Shown: positions 1 to 12,081, numbered from the stretch's first letter. The stretch: 64,000 nt of DNA from Odiellus spinosus (GCA_963920705.1 OY987227.1:14177602-14241601); one strand, 5' to 3'. Notes: generated by a model from the sequence alone, not told the origin. Translations and numbers: made by a program.

Positions 1-3000
1 ATATTTGGGATCTTCATATTTGACACTAATAAAAAAAATTCAATCAAATTTGAATTAATAAAATATTAATTCTCTCTCATTTCATCTTCATGCACGAATA
101 CGGATTAATTGGGGCAACCAGTTTGAGAGAAAACCAAATCTGTAAACAAGACGCAACTTCTCTCCATATTTGCAGAACTTGCTTTTTGAAACCAAATTTG
201 CTTTTCTCATCAAACTTTCCTATATTCCTCGTTTGCCAAACTAGTCTTTGCAAACCTTATCTGTAAGTCTAAATCTATGGTTTACTCTTTACTGAGTTTA
301 CGTTCACGTCTCTCCATTTTGCCTATTCACTTCTTTGCTAAAGACATCGCGAAAACTTTGAACTCTGGCCTACATTACACCCAAACAAATATTTTTTAGA
401 TTCTGAGAGCCAATCAAATTTCGTCATCATGTGGCACATTCATGACGTTTAAAATTGCAAGCAAATATTTAAGTAGAAATCAATTTTTAAGTTACTCAGA
501 AAGAAAGAAGACTTAACAAGGATCAATGGAATCTTTGATATCTTGCCATTTCAATGGATCCTTGTTAAGCTTCAGTAACTTTAGTTTTAGTTTCAAGAAA
601 GTATTGTAAAATTAAGTTACCTTAATTTCAAGTTCAAATACAATTTACTTAATTTTTAATGTTAAATTATAACGTTACTCAGTGTCAGTTAAAAATCCAT
701 TTAGGTTTGGTAACTTTGGTTTCATAAATTTAATTATATTGGTTAAAAAACGTTATCACCTTAGGATATTGGCCAACACTTTTTAAAATTAATTAAAAGT
801 CTTACCAAACTGTTGCGTTTTCGTACAAAGGATCCAAACCAGTGACGGGGCTTTCAAGCATACTGAATAGAATAGAAAGTGCTTAATAAAATAATAAACT
901 AATTTATTTAGGTAAAATTATCAAAACTTACTCTCCAGGTCCAACAACTTCGCTGCTTAATAAAACTACACCCGCCATTCCATTGAAATATTTTGTAATT
1001 AAATCAAACATCTAGAATATTTTTATAAGATTATAATTTAAATTAAAATTTAAAATAGATTAAGATTATCTTACCTGAGACTTATTAGAGTTATTTTCAT
1101 ATAAACCTAGTAGAAAATCGTAACCAGTATGACTTTTTCTAACGTAAAGTCTGTCACTGCCTCGGGTATTCCTACGTCCTACGAATTAAAAGTTGCATTA
1201 CAAAATTAAAGTATAATCGGATAATTTTGTTAATTATCTTACTTTCATCCAATGTCAAACTGGGATAAACGCCTTTCAAGGCATTTAATAACCTTCGTTC
1301 ATCCACAAAAGGTAATAACGCAACTCCTACATAATTAGGTTAATAATTATTGTTTTATTAAATCAAATTTATAAATAGGGGGGGTCCTGTTTTTTTGGGT
1401 TCATATTCGAGTTCATTAAAATTTTTATCTCTGCAATAATGCTCATCTTAATTAAATTGGGTGTTTAAATGATTTAAATCTAAAACTAATTTGGAAACTA
1501 AAAAACTATCTTTCCAAGATCTCGACTATTAATAACTTGCAACTTCAAAAATAACACGAGTTTTCATATCGAGACTAAAACCAAAACAAAGTCTAATGGT
1601 TTCTTTTCTCACTCTAAAATTTAAGAATGAATCAAGAAAGAGTTAACTATTTCAAACAGAAATTTCCTGCAAATTGGGATTGAAAATTTTCTGCAAACTG
1701 GGATTATTTAAAAGTACTGCTCTGAAATTAAGAGTCTAATTTGTTGATAATATAACATACATTTTCTGTAAATACGGTGTCTCAGGTATTTTTTATAGCT
1801 TTGGACCAGGAAAAATGGGTTTCCTAATCCCATTGAGTACTCGCACACCTGTTATTCGAAATATAACGATCTAATTACCTTGCCAAGCAAATTTCTTGCC
1901 ATTTAAATCTATTTTAAAATCAGTCGGATAAAAATCGATAATGGGAGAATCGGGATCATCCATCAGATCTCCAAATGCGGGTGGTAAATGTTGTTTGCTC
2001 GCTGCGGGAAAAACTCCCATCAATTGTTCCATAGGGTTGAACTAGAAAGTATGTTCGACGGTATTAACAATTTAAAAAAAAATTAAGAACTAGATTAAAA
2101 GGAGAATGCGGCTTGACAACAAGTGATTTTCTGTAAATTTCTTATCGTTTAAATAATCCTAATCTACTACATAAGTAAAAATAATTACACTAACAAACAA
2201 ATAGTACTCTAGCAGCGGGTTTAACAGGGGTTCATGGAGAGTTTAATATCTTGCCATTATCATTCCTCTGGCGAACAATCAAAGTGTCAAATTTAAAATA
2301 TTTTATTTTCTAGAAAGAAAAAAAAAGCGAGCCTGATTCACTGGAGCCTCGTTAATGACAAGAAATAATACTATCCATGGATTCTTGCTAAAATTGATGC
2401 TTTTAAACTATAAGCCTAAGGACCTAATAGAAAAAAATCACTCATTGTCGAGTTGCATTCTCCCTTTAACTAAATGCCAAACTAACTGGAACTGTTCCTG
2501 TCTCAAAGTCGCAGTTTAAATCTCCGATATTTATGAAATCCGAAGCAAAAGGGGCGTAATGATAAGGAAAAAACCATTTCCAAGAAGCGCAGCCCTAAAA
2601 TTTTAAGAAGATTAGCTACGTAGGTGGAAATCTTAAGTTTTTTTAACTCGAGACTTACTTGGTAATAATAACGTAAGACCCAACATAGACCCAAAACATA
2701 AGCAGCTGCCTATTTTTTTTTTAAATAATTACATCTAGCAGGAATGAAGTAAGTATTCCACCACCGAAAATAAAAAAAAACTTACAACTTTATGTCGAAA
2801 TTCAAAATTATTGGCATCAACTTCAAATTTGGATTCGTAATATCTTTCTTTAAAGCCATCTTCCCATAATCGAACTTCATCCGGAGGTTCTTCCTCACTA
2901 TCACTATCCATTTGGTCGCTTTTACGTTTGGCACCTTTTTCTGTTTTGTCATTATTTTGACTAGGTTTACCATCGCCTTTACCCTGCCAATGGAATTTGT

Positions 3001-5752
3001 AAGTTAACAAGTTATTGAGTCTATTAAGGGCAAGATTATAAATTGAATTACATCTCTGAGCATAGCTCTTAAAGCATCGGCAGCGTCCAAATTTCCTCGA
3101 TGTTGCATGCCTTGCTTCCTCATTTGATAAGCTTCTTCTCGAACGTTAACTACCGGTGCTACACTATCTCTAACATCTCGAGGAGCGAATTGACCACCGG
3201 GAGTCCAAGCGGGTTTCTCTGCCATTTTTTCCAGTTTCATTCGTTTCTTCTTATCTTTATTTCTTTGCTTAAAATTAATCTTTAAAAGGAAGGTTTGCGG
3301 TTAAATTTTAGTCTAGTATATGATATCACGAGATTAATTAATATTTACTTCATTCTGTTGCCGTCTTTTGAAAATTTCATCTTCAACTTCGCCCAAATCA
3401 GTCATTATTAATTGGACCCGACTTAAGTTAACTAAACCGCTGTTAGTTAAATAACCCTTTAAGAAAAAACCAAAGGTTAATAGCTTTTATTCTCTGAATT
3501 AAAGTTAAAACACAAGCTATTTCTTACCCCTGTTCGATAGACTGTCTTTTTGTACAAATTAACCAATCGATCTATGGCTCCTTCTCGAATTTCCAACGAA
3601 GGTAAATGAGGCAAGAAGTCGTTACCGACGAAGAAACACATGAAAACCCAATCATCGATGCATCTCTAGAAAACAAATATGGGAATGTAATCTTAATTAA
3701 TGTAAAAGAGTTAATTAACAACTTACCTCAAAGTCATAAGGGAATGGTAAATTTGGCATGGCCAAGTCTCGTTCCAAATATTCCCTCAAAACGCAAAGTC
3801 TTATAAAGATAAAATCAGTTTCTGCCGCCATTGGCTTCTCTAATTCATCAAACTGTTTGAAAATAAAACTATTAATTTAATTTATAATGGTATACAAGAC
3901 TTATCATATTTTGTCGTAAGTTTTTAAACAAACTCACCTCGCCCTGCTTTTCTTTAGGAGCTCCTTCGCAATCTTTCAACTCGTGACCTAACTGTCCGCA
4001 TAAATCGCATGGTCTCGGTTGATTAGGCTTGAATTCTTCCCTGATTATCGTGAAGTTAGGTTCATGCGTAGCTAATCCGAGCATGATTAGATCAGCTACG
4101 AGATAAAGCCAAAATTTTAACATTAAGCGTACAAAAAGAAAGAAGAAAAATTACAAACCATCAGCTCCGCAAAGACAATGATGAGTGTTTGGGTCGTGAT
4201 CTGGATTTGACCTTTGCTTTCGAATGAAATCCATAATCTTATGTTCTCCTTCTCCCGGAACATTGGCATCAGATAAAATTATTTCAATATTTCTCCATCC
4301 AGGATCTGAGTTGAGACGGTCATGGATGTAATAGTGAAGGCACTTGGCCAATCTATCCATGAAAGGTGTTCCCTAAAAATAAAGAACCAACCGTCATAAA
4401 CTAGGAGTGATCTTGGCTAACTTTGAACGCTTTCACGACATGTTTATCGAATGTGACAGAAGAACAAAAATTTCAGGAAACTTCACTTTGACATTCTTTA
4501 CGAGATTTCTTAATTTTAAAACCAATAACATTTGCCTTTACAACATGCCTAAGTTTGGAAACCGTAGGCTAAGACTGGACACCTTAAACTGGACACTACG
4601 AGCTATCTTTAGACACTTTAGGGCTAAATTTGAAAAGCTAAGAGTTTCCGGCTAGTCTGTCAATATAATCAAATATAATGATTAATCTACTACAATTTGA
4701 ATCAGTTAACCATTTTAACGGATAGCAATGAAAAGAGACCTTATTTAAAACTAGTATGAGATGGACATTCCTCAAGTTTCTTGTTAGTTATGAAAATTTG
4801 AAACCTTCCAATCTCTTTCCTCTATCGTTTAAATGAGACTTGAGTTTTGACCAACTTGCTTAAACTTTTTTGGAATGATTATGCCTAGAGCTGAACAGGA
4901 TTTTTTTAAATAATAAAAGACTCCAAACTTAGCCGTGTCCAAAATTGACCAAACTAACCATAATAAATACTAATAGATAATTAAAAAATTTATATCAAAC
5001 TTACAGGTGTGATGCAATTGCTGTCAAAATGTTCTTCTTTTGGTTTTTCTTTAGGTACATCGAGTCCTCGGGACTCGAGACTCTCTCGGATCTCTTTTAT
5101 AGCATCGGCTTTCTCTTCAACTTCTTTAGACGCTCTGAAACGACGAGACCTTTGTTGGTTCATTTTTGCTCGTGGTGCCTACAATTAAGATCAGGATATA
5201 TAACATTCTTAATTTTAATCAAAATAAATTTAAAAATTACCACTCCATCAATGGCCATATACAACAACTTCCTAGGTCGACAGATGCTAAATATGCGATC
5301 AATGTATTCAAATATAAGTACCATCATTTCGTCTTCATTTTTTGGAGCTGGTCTAAACGTGAATAAATGGTAAATACCCAATTATTTGCGATAGAATTTG
5401 AGATACGAACACTATGCCTAGTACTTACTTATTTTCAGGGTGACAGCAAGGGTGAATAATACCATTCATATCCAAATATAAATTATCAAATTCTACATTA
5501 TTTGTATTGGGTTTGGAGGAATCGACTGGAATCTTCTGCCCGTTTATTATTTTTGGCTGAAAAACAAGTAAAAGTTTTGCCAAGACTGAATAGTATTCAG
5601 TGAATACCATGAAGCCTGGAGGAGTCCAATCCTGGTCCTGGACTCCTGAAGCCCACGAAGCCTTGGTTTATATTTACCTTCTCTTCCTCACAATGTACAA
5701 CAATTGAAGGATATTTTCGACTTAACCAGCGAAAAAAGGCTGGAACCCCCAT
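1..5752 (-). CDS. XRN2: 5'-3' exoribonuclease 2 (XRN2/Rat1), 3' end outside window
   Basis: Nuclear 5'-3' exoribonuclease that degrades 5'-monophosphate RNA. In known animals it promotes RNA polymerase II termination and trims rRNA and snoRNA. Spliced exons give 777 residues, against about 950 in the human protein, so the C-terminal part lies beyond position 1. The start is the ATG at 5752-5750, opening with the family-typical [19 protein letters not shown] and having A at -3. Catalytic acidic residues are visible: D54 in [12 protein letters not shown]103 in YMAIDGVAPRAK, E204 and E206 in [12 protein letters not shown]234 and D236 in GADADLIML. A CCHC zinc knuckle uses C264, C267, H272 and C277. 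An acidic and basic linker follows (KRKSD then DSDSEEE), and then the conserved block [18 protein letters not shown]. The zinc knuckle and the nuclear-type linker favour XRN2 over cytoplasmic XRN1. Introns are short and there is no frameshift or premature stop. It is transcribed away from tankyrase. Confidence 0.97.
512..569. repeat. Hairpin repeat core in XRN2 intron 18
   Basis: Two 20-nt arms (512-531 and 550-569) pair with one mismatch around an 18-nt loop. The arm motif CTTAACAAGGATC and the loop text ATATCTTGCCAT recur inside the elements at 2095, 22026 and 62616, so this looks like the core of the same dispersed family. Its termini could not be placed. Confidence 0.55.
2095..2469. mobile_element. 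TTAA-flanked MITE in XRN2 intron 13
   Basis: About 375 bp filling most of the intron between the exons ending at 2487 and starting at 2041. The ends are inverted copies over about 35 bp: the left begins TTAA then AAGGAGAATGC, and the right, read on the other strand, begins TTAA then AGGGAGAATGC. Both continue into a shared CGACAA/TGACAA...AGTGATTTT block. TTAA target sites with short inverted ends are typical of piggyBac-like non-autonomous elements. No open reading frame of note. Confidence 0.75.
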
Positions 5753-6123
5753 TATCACGAAGACACGATAATGATAAATAGTTTAATTCGTATTTGAAAA
5801 GTACTAAAATTAATAAGTCTCAGCTCATCGGCTAAAGCGGTATGCGGTAAAGCAAATGCAGCTCGTTTATGATAATGAGATTGAGATAAAAGGCCATGGA
5901 GGCATAAAGTTCATAAACAGAAGAGTAGTAGAAGCCTAAGGTTCGGTTGGTGGGAATTTTATATTTTTGAGAAATTTGAAATTATACTTTTATTTGAAAA
6001 TTAATAACCTGATAACCGGAAAAAGTGAAAAAATATTCAAATATAGGGGGGAAAACCTTCAATTTATATAGGAAGGCATTGAAAATATAGGAAATATAGG
6101 AAGTCTGGTCACCATGGTATTAT
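5753..6123 (-). promoter_or_regulatory. Probable XRN2 leader and promoter region
   Basis: Non-coding AT-rich sequence directly upstream of the XRN2 start codon. No clear TATA box or initiator could be assigned. The assignment rests on position only. The distal side is bounded by the inverted-repeat element at 6124. Confidence 0.35.
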
Positions 6124-6405
6124 CAAGGAGGATCAGAGAAGGAGAGGAAATGTGGGGCTGCGTTGAGTTAGAGAGAGAAGAGCCAACCTCCCACTCGGGT
6201 GGAAAGGGGGGGATAGGAAATTCTCGAGGTAAACTGTTGTCACGTGGTCGCTAGCTAGCGCGTCTCATAAAGGATTCGTTTTACCCACGCGACAACATTT
6301 TACCACGAAACGTCTCTACCCCCGTTCTCCCAGAGTGGGAGTTTAGGCCGACGCAGTAGGAACCGCGCCGTCCCCACATTTCCTCTCCTTGTCTGATCCT
6401 CCTTG
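6124..6405. mobile_element. 282-bp inverted-repeat element with 7-bp target duplication
   Basis: Ends are inverted copies over about 33 bp (left starts CAAGGAGGATCAGAGAAGGA; one difference in that stretch on the other end). It is flanked by perfect direct repeats GTATTAT at 6117-6123 and 6406-6412. The interior is GC-richer than its surroundings and carries a weaker inverted pair (CCCACTCGGG / CCCAGAGTGGG). It has no transposase frame, so it is a non-autonomous MITE, possibly hAT-like given the duplication length. It lies 372 bp upstream of the XRN2 start codon. Confidence 0.85.
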
Positions 6406-6511
6406 GTATTATTTACATAAAGATTTCAGAACGCGTTAATATAAAAGAGTAACGAATAACGAAGTTGTTTCATGCCTAGAGTATTGATTATCCTTATCCC
6501 GTAATAATAAA

Positions 6512-9500
6512 GGTATTATTTGGAGTATTTGGTTGATTTTAACCGGGTTTTTTTTTCTCGTTAAAAGACATTTAAACGATAATTATAACTTACGTAACTA
6601 ATTACCAGGAAAAAGCCAGGTCAGAATCAGTCAAATCCTCAAAACAATACATTATCCGCGCCCTATGGGGATTTACATGGCTAATCTGGATTTTAAATAT
6701 TTTATTTTGATAAAACTAATAAACTGATTGGTCTCAACTCCCTTTAATGGAAATAGGACCCCAAAAGCGATCGAAATCCACCAAAAAAGGTTCCAGATTC
6801 GAAACTTTATTTTTGACATTTTTGAAATCCGCGAAAACTTCAAAACTTCATTTTCCCTTTTTTGGTTTTTTCGAAAATGAGAAAAAATAAAGTTTCGAAT
6901 CTGGAACTTTTTTTGGTGGATTTCTTTTCCTTTCGGGGTCCTATTTCCATTAAAGCGAGTTGAGACCAATCCGTTTATCGGTTTTGTCAAAATAAAATAT
7001 TTTAAAGTCATATTTCGCCACGTTAATCTCCATAGGGGGCCAATAAGGTATAATTTATAGTATTTGGTTGATTTTTACCGGGTTTTTTCTCGTTAAAAGA
7101 CATTTAAACGATATAATTATAACTTACGTATCTAATAAGAGGAAAAAACCAGGTAAGAATCAGTCAAATTCTCAAAACAATACATTATCCGCGCCCTATG
7201 GGGATTTACATGGCGAATCTGGATTTTTAATATTTTATTTTGATAAAACTGATGAACTGATTGGTCTCATCTCGCTTTAATGGAAATAGGACCCCAAAAG
7301 CGATCGAAATCCACCAAAAAAAGTTCCAAATTCGAAACTTTATTTTTGACATTTTTGAAATCCGCGAAAACTTCAAAACTTCATTTTCCCTTTTTTGGTT
7401 TTTTCGAAAATGAGAAAAAATAAAGTTTCGAATCTGGAACTTTTTTTGGTGGATTTCTTTTCCTTTCGGGGTCCTATTTCCATTAAAGCGAGTTGAGACC
7501 AATCCGTTTATCGGTTTTGTCAAAATAAAATATTTTAAAGTCATATTTCGCCACGTTAATCTCCATAGGGGGCCAATAAGGTATAATTTATAGTATTTGG
7601 TTGATTTTTACCGGATTTTTTCTCGTTAAAAGACATTTAAACGATATAATTATAACTTACGTATCTAATAAGAGGAAAAAACCAGGTAAGAATCAGTCAA
7701 ATTCTCAAAACAATACATTATCCGCGCCCTATGGGGATTTACATGGCGAATCTGGATTTTAAATATTTTATTTTGATAAAACTGATGAACTGATTGGTCT
7801 CATCTCGCTTTAATGGAAATAGGACCCCAAAAGCGATCGAAATCCACCAAAAAAAGTTCCAAATTCGAAACTTTATTTTTGACATTTTTGAAATCCGCGA
7901 AAACTTCAAAACTTCATTTTCCCTTTTTTGGTTTTTTCGAAAATGAGCAAAAATAAAGTTTCGAATCTGGAACTTTTTTGGTGGATTTCGGTTCCTTTCG
8001 GGGTCCTATTTCCATTAAAGCGAGTTGAGACCAATCCGTTAATCCGTTTTGTCAAATTAAAATAATTTAAATTCAGATTTCGCATGTTAATCTCCATAGG
8101 GTTCCAATTAATGTTTTATTTGAATTATTTGGTTGATTTTACCCGGACTTTTTCTCGTTAATAGACAATTAAACTAATTACGAGGAAAAAACCCGGTCAG
8201 AATGAATTAGATACTCAAAATAACACATTATCCGCGCCCTATGGGTTTTTATAATGCGAAATCTGATTTTAAACATTTTATTTTGACAAAACTAATGAAC
8301 TGATCTGTCTCAACTCGCTTTAATGGAAATAGGACCTCAAAACCAACCGAAATCCAACAAAAAAAGTTCCGGATTCGAAACTTCATTTTTGACATTTTCG
8401 AACTCGGCGAAAATCTCAAAATTTCATTCTCCCTATTTTCGCTTTTTGGTTTTTTTGAAAATGGCCAAAAATAAAGTTTCGAATCTGAAACTTTTTTTGG
8501 TGGTTTTATGTTGGTTTTGGGGTCCTATTTCCATTAATGCGAGTTGAGACCGATCAGTTCATTAGTTTTGTCAAAATAAAATATTTAAAATCCAGATTCC
8601 CCATTATAAAAACCCATAGGGCGATGATAATGTATTATTTTGAGTATCTAATTCATTCTGACCGGGTTTTATCCTCGTAATTAGTTAAGTAAATAATAAT
8701 TACGCCGTTTAAGTGTCTTTTAACGAGAAAAAAACCCGGTTAAAATCAACCAAATAATTTAAAGAAAACATTAATTGGTGCCCTATGGAGAATAACATGG
8801 CGAAATCTGATTTTAAACATTTTATTTTGACAAAACTAATGAACTGATCTGTCTCAACTCGCTTTAATGGAAATAGGACCTCAAAACCAACCAAAATCCA
8901 ACAAAAAAAGTTCCGGATTCGAAACTTCATTTTTGACATTTTCGAACTCGGCGAAAATCTCAAAATTTCATTCTCCCTATTTTCGCTTTTTGGTTTTTTG
9001 AAAATGGCCAAAAATAAAGTTTCGAATCTGAAACTTTTTTTGGTGGTTTTATGTTGGTTTTGTGATCCTATTTCCATTAAAGCGAGTTGAGTCCGATCAG
9101 TTCATTAGTTTTGTCAAAATAAAATATTTAAAATCCAGATTCCCCATTATAAAAACCCATAGGGCGATGATAATGTATTATTTTGAGTATCTAATTCATT
9201 CTGATCGGGTTTTATCCTCGTAATTAGTTAAGTAAATAATAAGTACGCCGTTTAAGTGTCTTTTAACGAGAAAAAAACCCGGTTAAAATCAACCAAATAA
9301 TTTAAAGAAAACATTTAATTGGTGCCCTATGGAGAATAACATGGCGAAATCTGATTTTAAACATTTTATTTTGACAAAACTAATGAACTGATCTGTCTCA
9401 ACTCGCTTTAATGGAAATAGGACCTCAAAACCAACCAAAATCCAACAAAAAAAGTTCCGGATTCGAAACTTCATTTTTGACATTTTCGAACTCGGCGAAA

Positions 9501-11395
9501 ATCTCAAAATTTCATTCTCCCTATTTTCGCTTTTTGGTTTTTTGAAAATGGCCAAAAATAAAGTTTCGAATCTGAAACTTTTTTTGGTGGTTTTATGTTG
9601 GTTTTGTGATCCTATTTCCATTAAAGCGAGTTGAGTCCGATCAGTTCATTAGTTTTGTCAAAATAAAATATTTAAAATCCAGATTCCCCATTATAAAAAC
9701 CCATAGGGCGATGATAATGTATTATTTTGAGTATCTAATTCATTCTGATCGGGTTTTATCCTCGTAATTAGTTAAGTAAATAATAAGTACGCCGTTTAAG
9801 TGTCTTTTAACGAGAAAAAAACCCGGTTAAAATCAACCAAATAATTTAAAGAAAACATTTAATTGGTGCCCTATGGAGAATAACATGGCGAAATCTGATT
9901 TTAAACATTTTATTTTGACAAAACTAATGAACTGATCGGTCTCAACTCGCTTTAATGGAAATAGGACCTCAAAACCAACCGAAATCCAACAAAAAAAGTT
10001 CCGGATTCGAAACTTTATTTTTGACATTTTCGAACTCGGCGAAAATCTCAAAATTTCATTCTCCCTATTTTCGCTTTTTCGTTTTTTTGAAAATGGCCAA
10101 AAATAAAGTTTCGAATCTGAAACTTTTTTTGGTGGTTTTATGTTGGTTTTGGGGTCCTATTTCCATTAAAGCGAGTTGAGTCCGATCAGTTCATTAGTTT
10201 TGTCAAAATAAAATATTTAAAATCCAGATTCCCCATTATAAAAACCCATAGGGCGATGATAATGTATTATTTTATCTAATTCATTCTGACCGGGTTTTTT
10301 TCCTAGTAATTAGCTAAGTAAATAATAATTACGTCGTTTAAGTGTCTTTCAACGAGAAAAAACCCGGTTAAAATCAACCAAATAATTCAAATAAAACATT
10401 AATTGTTGGCCCTATGGAGATTAACATGGCGAAATCTGATTTTAAATATTTTATTTTGACAAAACTAATTAACGGATCGGTCTCAACTCGCTTTAATGGA
10501 AATAGGACTCCAAAGTCAACCGAAATCCATCAAAAAAAGTTTCAGATTCGAAACTTTATTTTTGGCCATTTTCAAAAAAAAAAAAAAAAAAGAAAAAAGG
10601 GAGAATGAAATTTTGTGATTTTCGCCGAGTTCGAAAATGTCAAAAATAAAGTTTCGAATCTGGAACTTTTTTTGGTGGTTTTATGTTGGTTTTGAGGTCC
10701 TATTTCCATTAAAGCGAGTTGAGTTCGATCAGTTCATTAGTTTTGTCAAAATAAATAATTTAAAATCGAGATTCCCCATTATAAAAACCCATAGGGCGAT
10801 GATAATGTATTATTTTGAGTATCTAATTAATTCTGAGCAGGTTTTTTCCACGTAATTAGTTACGTTAATTATAATCATGTCGTTTAAGTGTCTATTAACG
10901 AGAAAAAATCCGGTTAAAATCAACCAAATAATTCAAATAAAACATTAATTGATGCCCTATGGAGATTAACATGACGAAATCTGATTTTAAATATTTTATT
11001 TTGACAAAACTAACGAACTGATCGGTCTGAACCCGCTTTAATGGAAATAGGACCCCAAAACCAACCGAAATCCATCAAAAAAGTTCCAGATTCGAAACTT
11101 TATTTTTGGCCATTTTCGAACTCGGCGAAAATCACAAAATTTCATTCTCCCTTTTTTTCGTTTTTTTGAAAATGGCCAAAAATAAAGTTTCGAATCTGTA
11201 ACTTTTTTTGATGGATTTCGGTTGGTTTTGGGGTCATATTTCCATTAAAGCGAGTTCAGACCGATCAGTTTATTATTTTTGTCAAAATAAAATATTTTAA
11301 ATTTAGATTCCCCATTATAAAAACCCCTAGGGCGCGGATAATGTATTATTTTGAGTATCTAGTTCATTCTGACCAAGATTGTTTCTCGAAATTAA
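6512..11395. repeat. Tandem array of nine dyad-symmetric ~0.53-kb units
   Basis: The landmark TTTAATGGAAATAGGA recurs near 6743, 7276, 7809, 8318, 8862, 9407, 9950, 10491 and 11036, giving spacings of about 510-545 bp. Within each unit the left arm (ACTGATCGGTCTCAACTCGC through ATTCGAAACTTTATTTTT) reappears inverted as the right arm, so each unit is a foldback with arms of about 200 bp around a short central spacer. The junctions between units form a second palindrome (ACCGGGTTTTTTCTCG and its partner). Units 1-3 and units 4-9 form two subfamilies; units 5 and 6 are almost identical. Repeated short open frames of 60-120 codons here only reflect the arm sequence. It may be an expanded MITE or a satellite. 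Confidence 0.93.
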
Positions 11396-11698
11396 AATTG
11401 CGAATGGGGGCCATAGTGAATGGGAACCATATATAGATAGTGGGCAATAGAGGAAGGTGGCTAAAGTGAAAGGGCGATAGCTTTTCTTTTTCAGTGACTC
11501 CAAAGACGAGCTTCTCCCCCGTTTCCCCCAATTTTAGGGTTAAATTAATTTGATAATATTTAATTGGAAGTAGTAAACTAGTGTTTTCTAGAATTAAAAC
11601 CGCGGAACGTATATTTCGAGAACTGGATCTCTCTCAAACTAAAACATGAAGCATTCTATAAATCGTAAGCGGAAGCCTTGGCTATGTAAAGGGGGAGA

Positions 11699-12081
11699 TT
11701 TCCATTAACCGGCCTCCCACTAAATAACGGTGGTTATAGACTATTTAGTACCTGGGGAGTTCAGAAAAAATAATAAAAAAAATCTCCGACCACCGGAAGT
11801 TTGAGAAAAACGTATTTGAAAATTTGAAATTACCATGCTAAAATCCCATGGAATGCGCCATAGGTTGGGTTACGTTGGGTTAGATTGGGTTAGGTTAGGT
11901 TAGCTTTTTTAGGTTGGGTTGGGTTAGAATCTATGGGATTGAATACGCAAACTTCAAATTTTGAAATGCGTTTTTCTCAATCTTCCGATGGTTGAAGATT
12001 TTTTTAAGTATTTTTTCTGAACTCCCCAGGTCCTAATTAGTTCAAAACCATCGTTATTTTGTGGGGGTCGGTTATCGGAAA
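11699..12081. mobile_element. Foldback element, ~383 bp, with telomere-like core
   Basis: The outer halves are inverted copies. The left begins TTTCCATTAACCGGCC; the right end read on the other strand begins TTTCCGATAACCGACC. Matching segments continue through ACCTGGGGAGTTCAGAAAAA and GAGAAAAACG up to a central region with pentameric GGTTGGGTTAGG repeats. Arms are about 150 bp with scattered mismatches. No coding potential. No clear target duplication was found. Confidence 0.8.
11863..11927 (+). repeat. Degenerate TTAGG/TTGGG pentamer tract
   Basis: About 65 bp with 5-bp periodicity: TTGGG, TTACG, TTGGG, TTAGA, TTGGG, TTAGG, TTAGG, then a short T run, then TTGGG units again. It is a variant of the arthropod telomere pentamer TTAGG. 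It sits at the centre of a foldback element, so it is interstitial and not a chromosome end. Confidence 0.7.

Larger units (their letters stand above)
1..5752 (-). other. XRN2: XRN2 coding exon map (19 exons, last incomplete)
   Basis: Coding exons in transcript order, inferred from GT/AG sites, reading-frame continuity and recalled XRN2 sequence: 5752-5678, 5556-5429, 5352-5241, 5178-5005, 4372-4159, 4095-3938, 3852-3727, 3665-3528, 3456-3349, 3279-3052, 2983-2786, 2709-2659, 2594-2487, 2041-1879, 1326-1243, 1178-1075, 1011-932, 862-806, 25-1. Lengths sum to 2,331 nt, exactly 777 codons. The exon at 3279 has a second in-frame AG 12 nt inside it; the upstream site was chosen because its extra residues INFK align with the family. 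The last exon (25-1) encodes VKYEDPKY, matching the INFKDPQF-like strand of human XRN2, and continues beyond the window. Confidence 0.9.

Noticed and set aside
5029..5373. Plus-strand open frames opposite XRN2 exons
   Set aside because: They overlap, in antisense, exons that encode clear XRN2 sequence, and they run across introns.
6673..10855. Repeated open frames of 60-122 codons (for example those beginning MEIGSQNQHKTTKK or MTLKYFILTKPING)
   Set aside because: They recur once per tandem unit on both strands because the unit is palindromic; no start context, splice support or recognisable domain. They are by-products of the satellite arms.
6512..11395. CRISPR array
   Set aside because: Repeats are hundreds of bases long, palindromic and contiguous, in an animal genome; there are no short regular repeats with unique spacers.
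11863..11927. A true telomere end
   Set aside because: The pentamers are degenerate, only about 65 bp, and enclosed by inverted arms with gene-bearing sequence on both sides.
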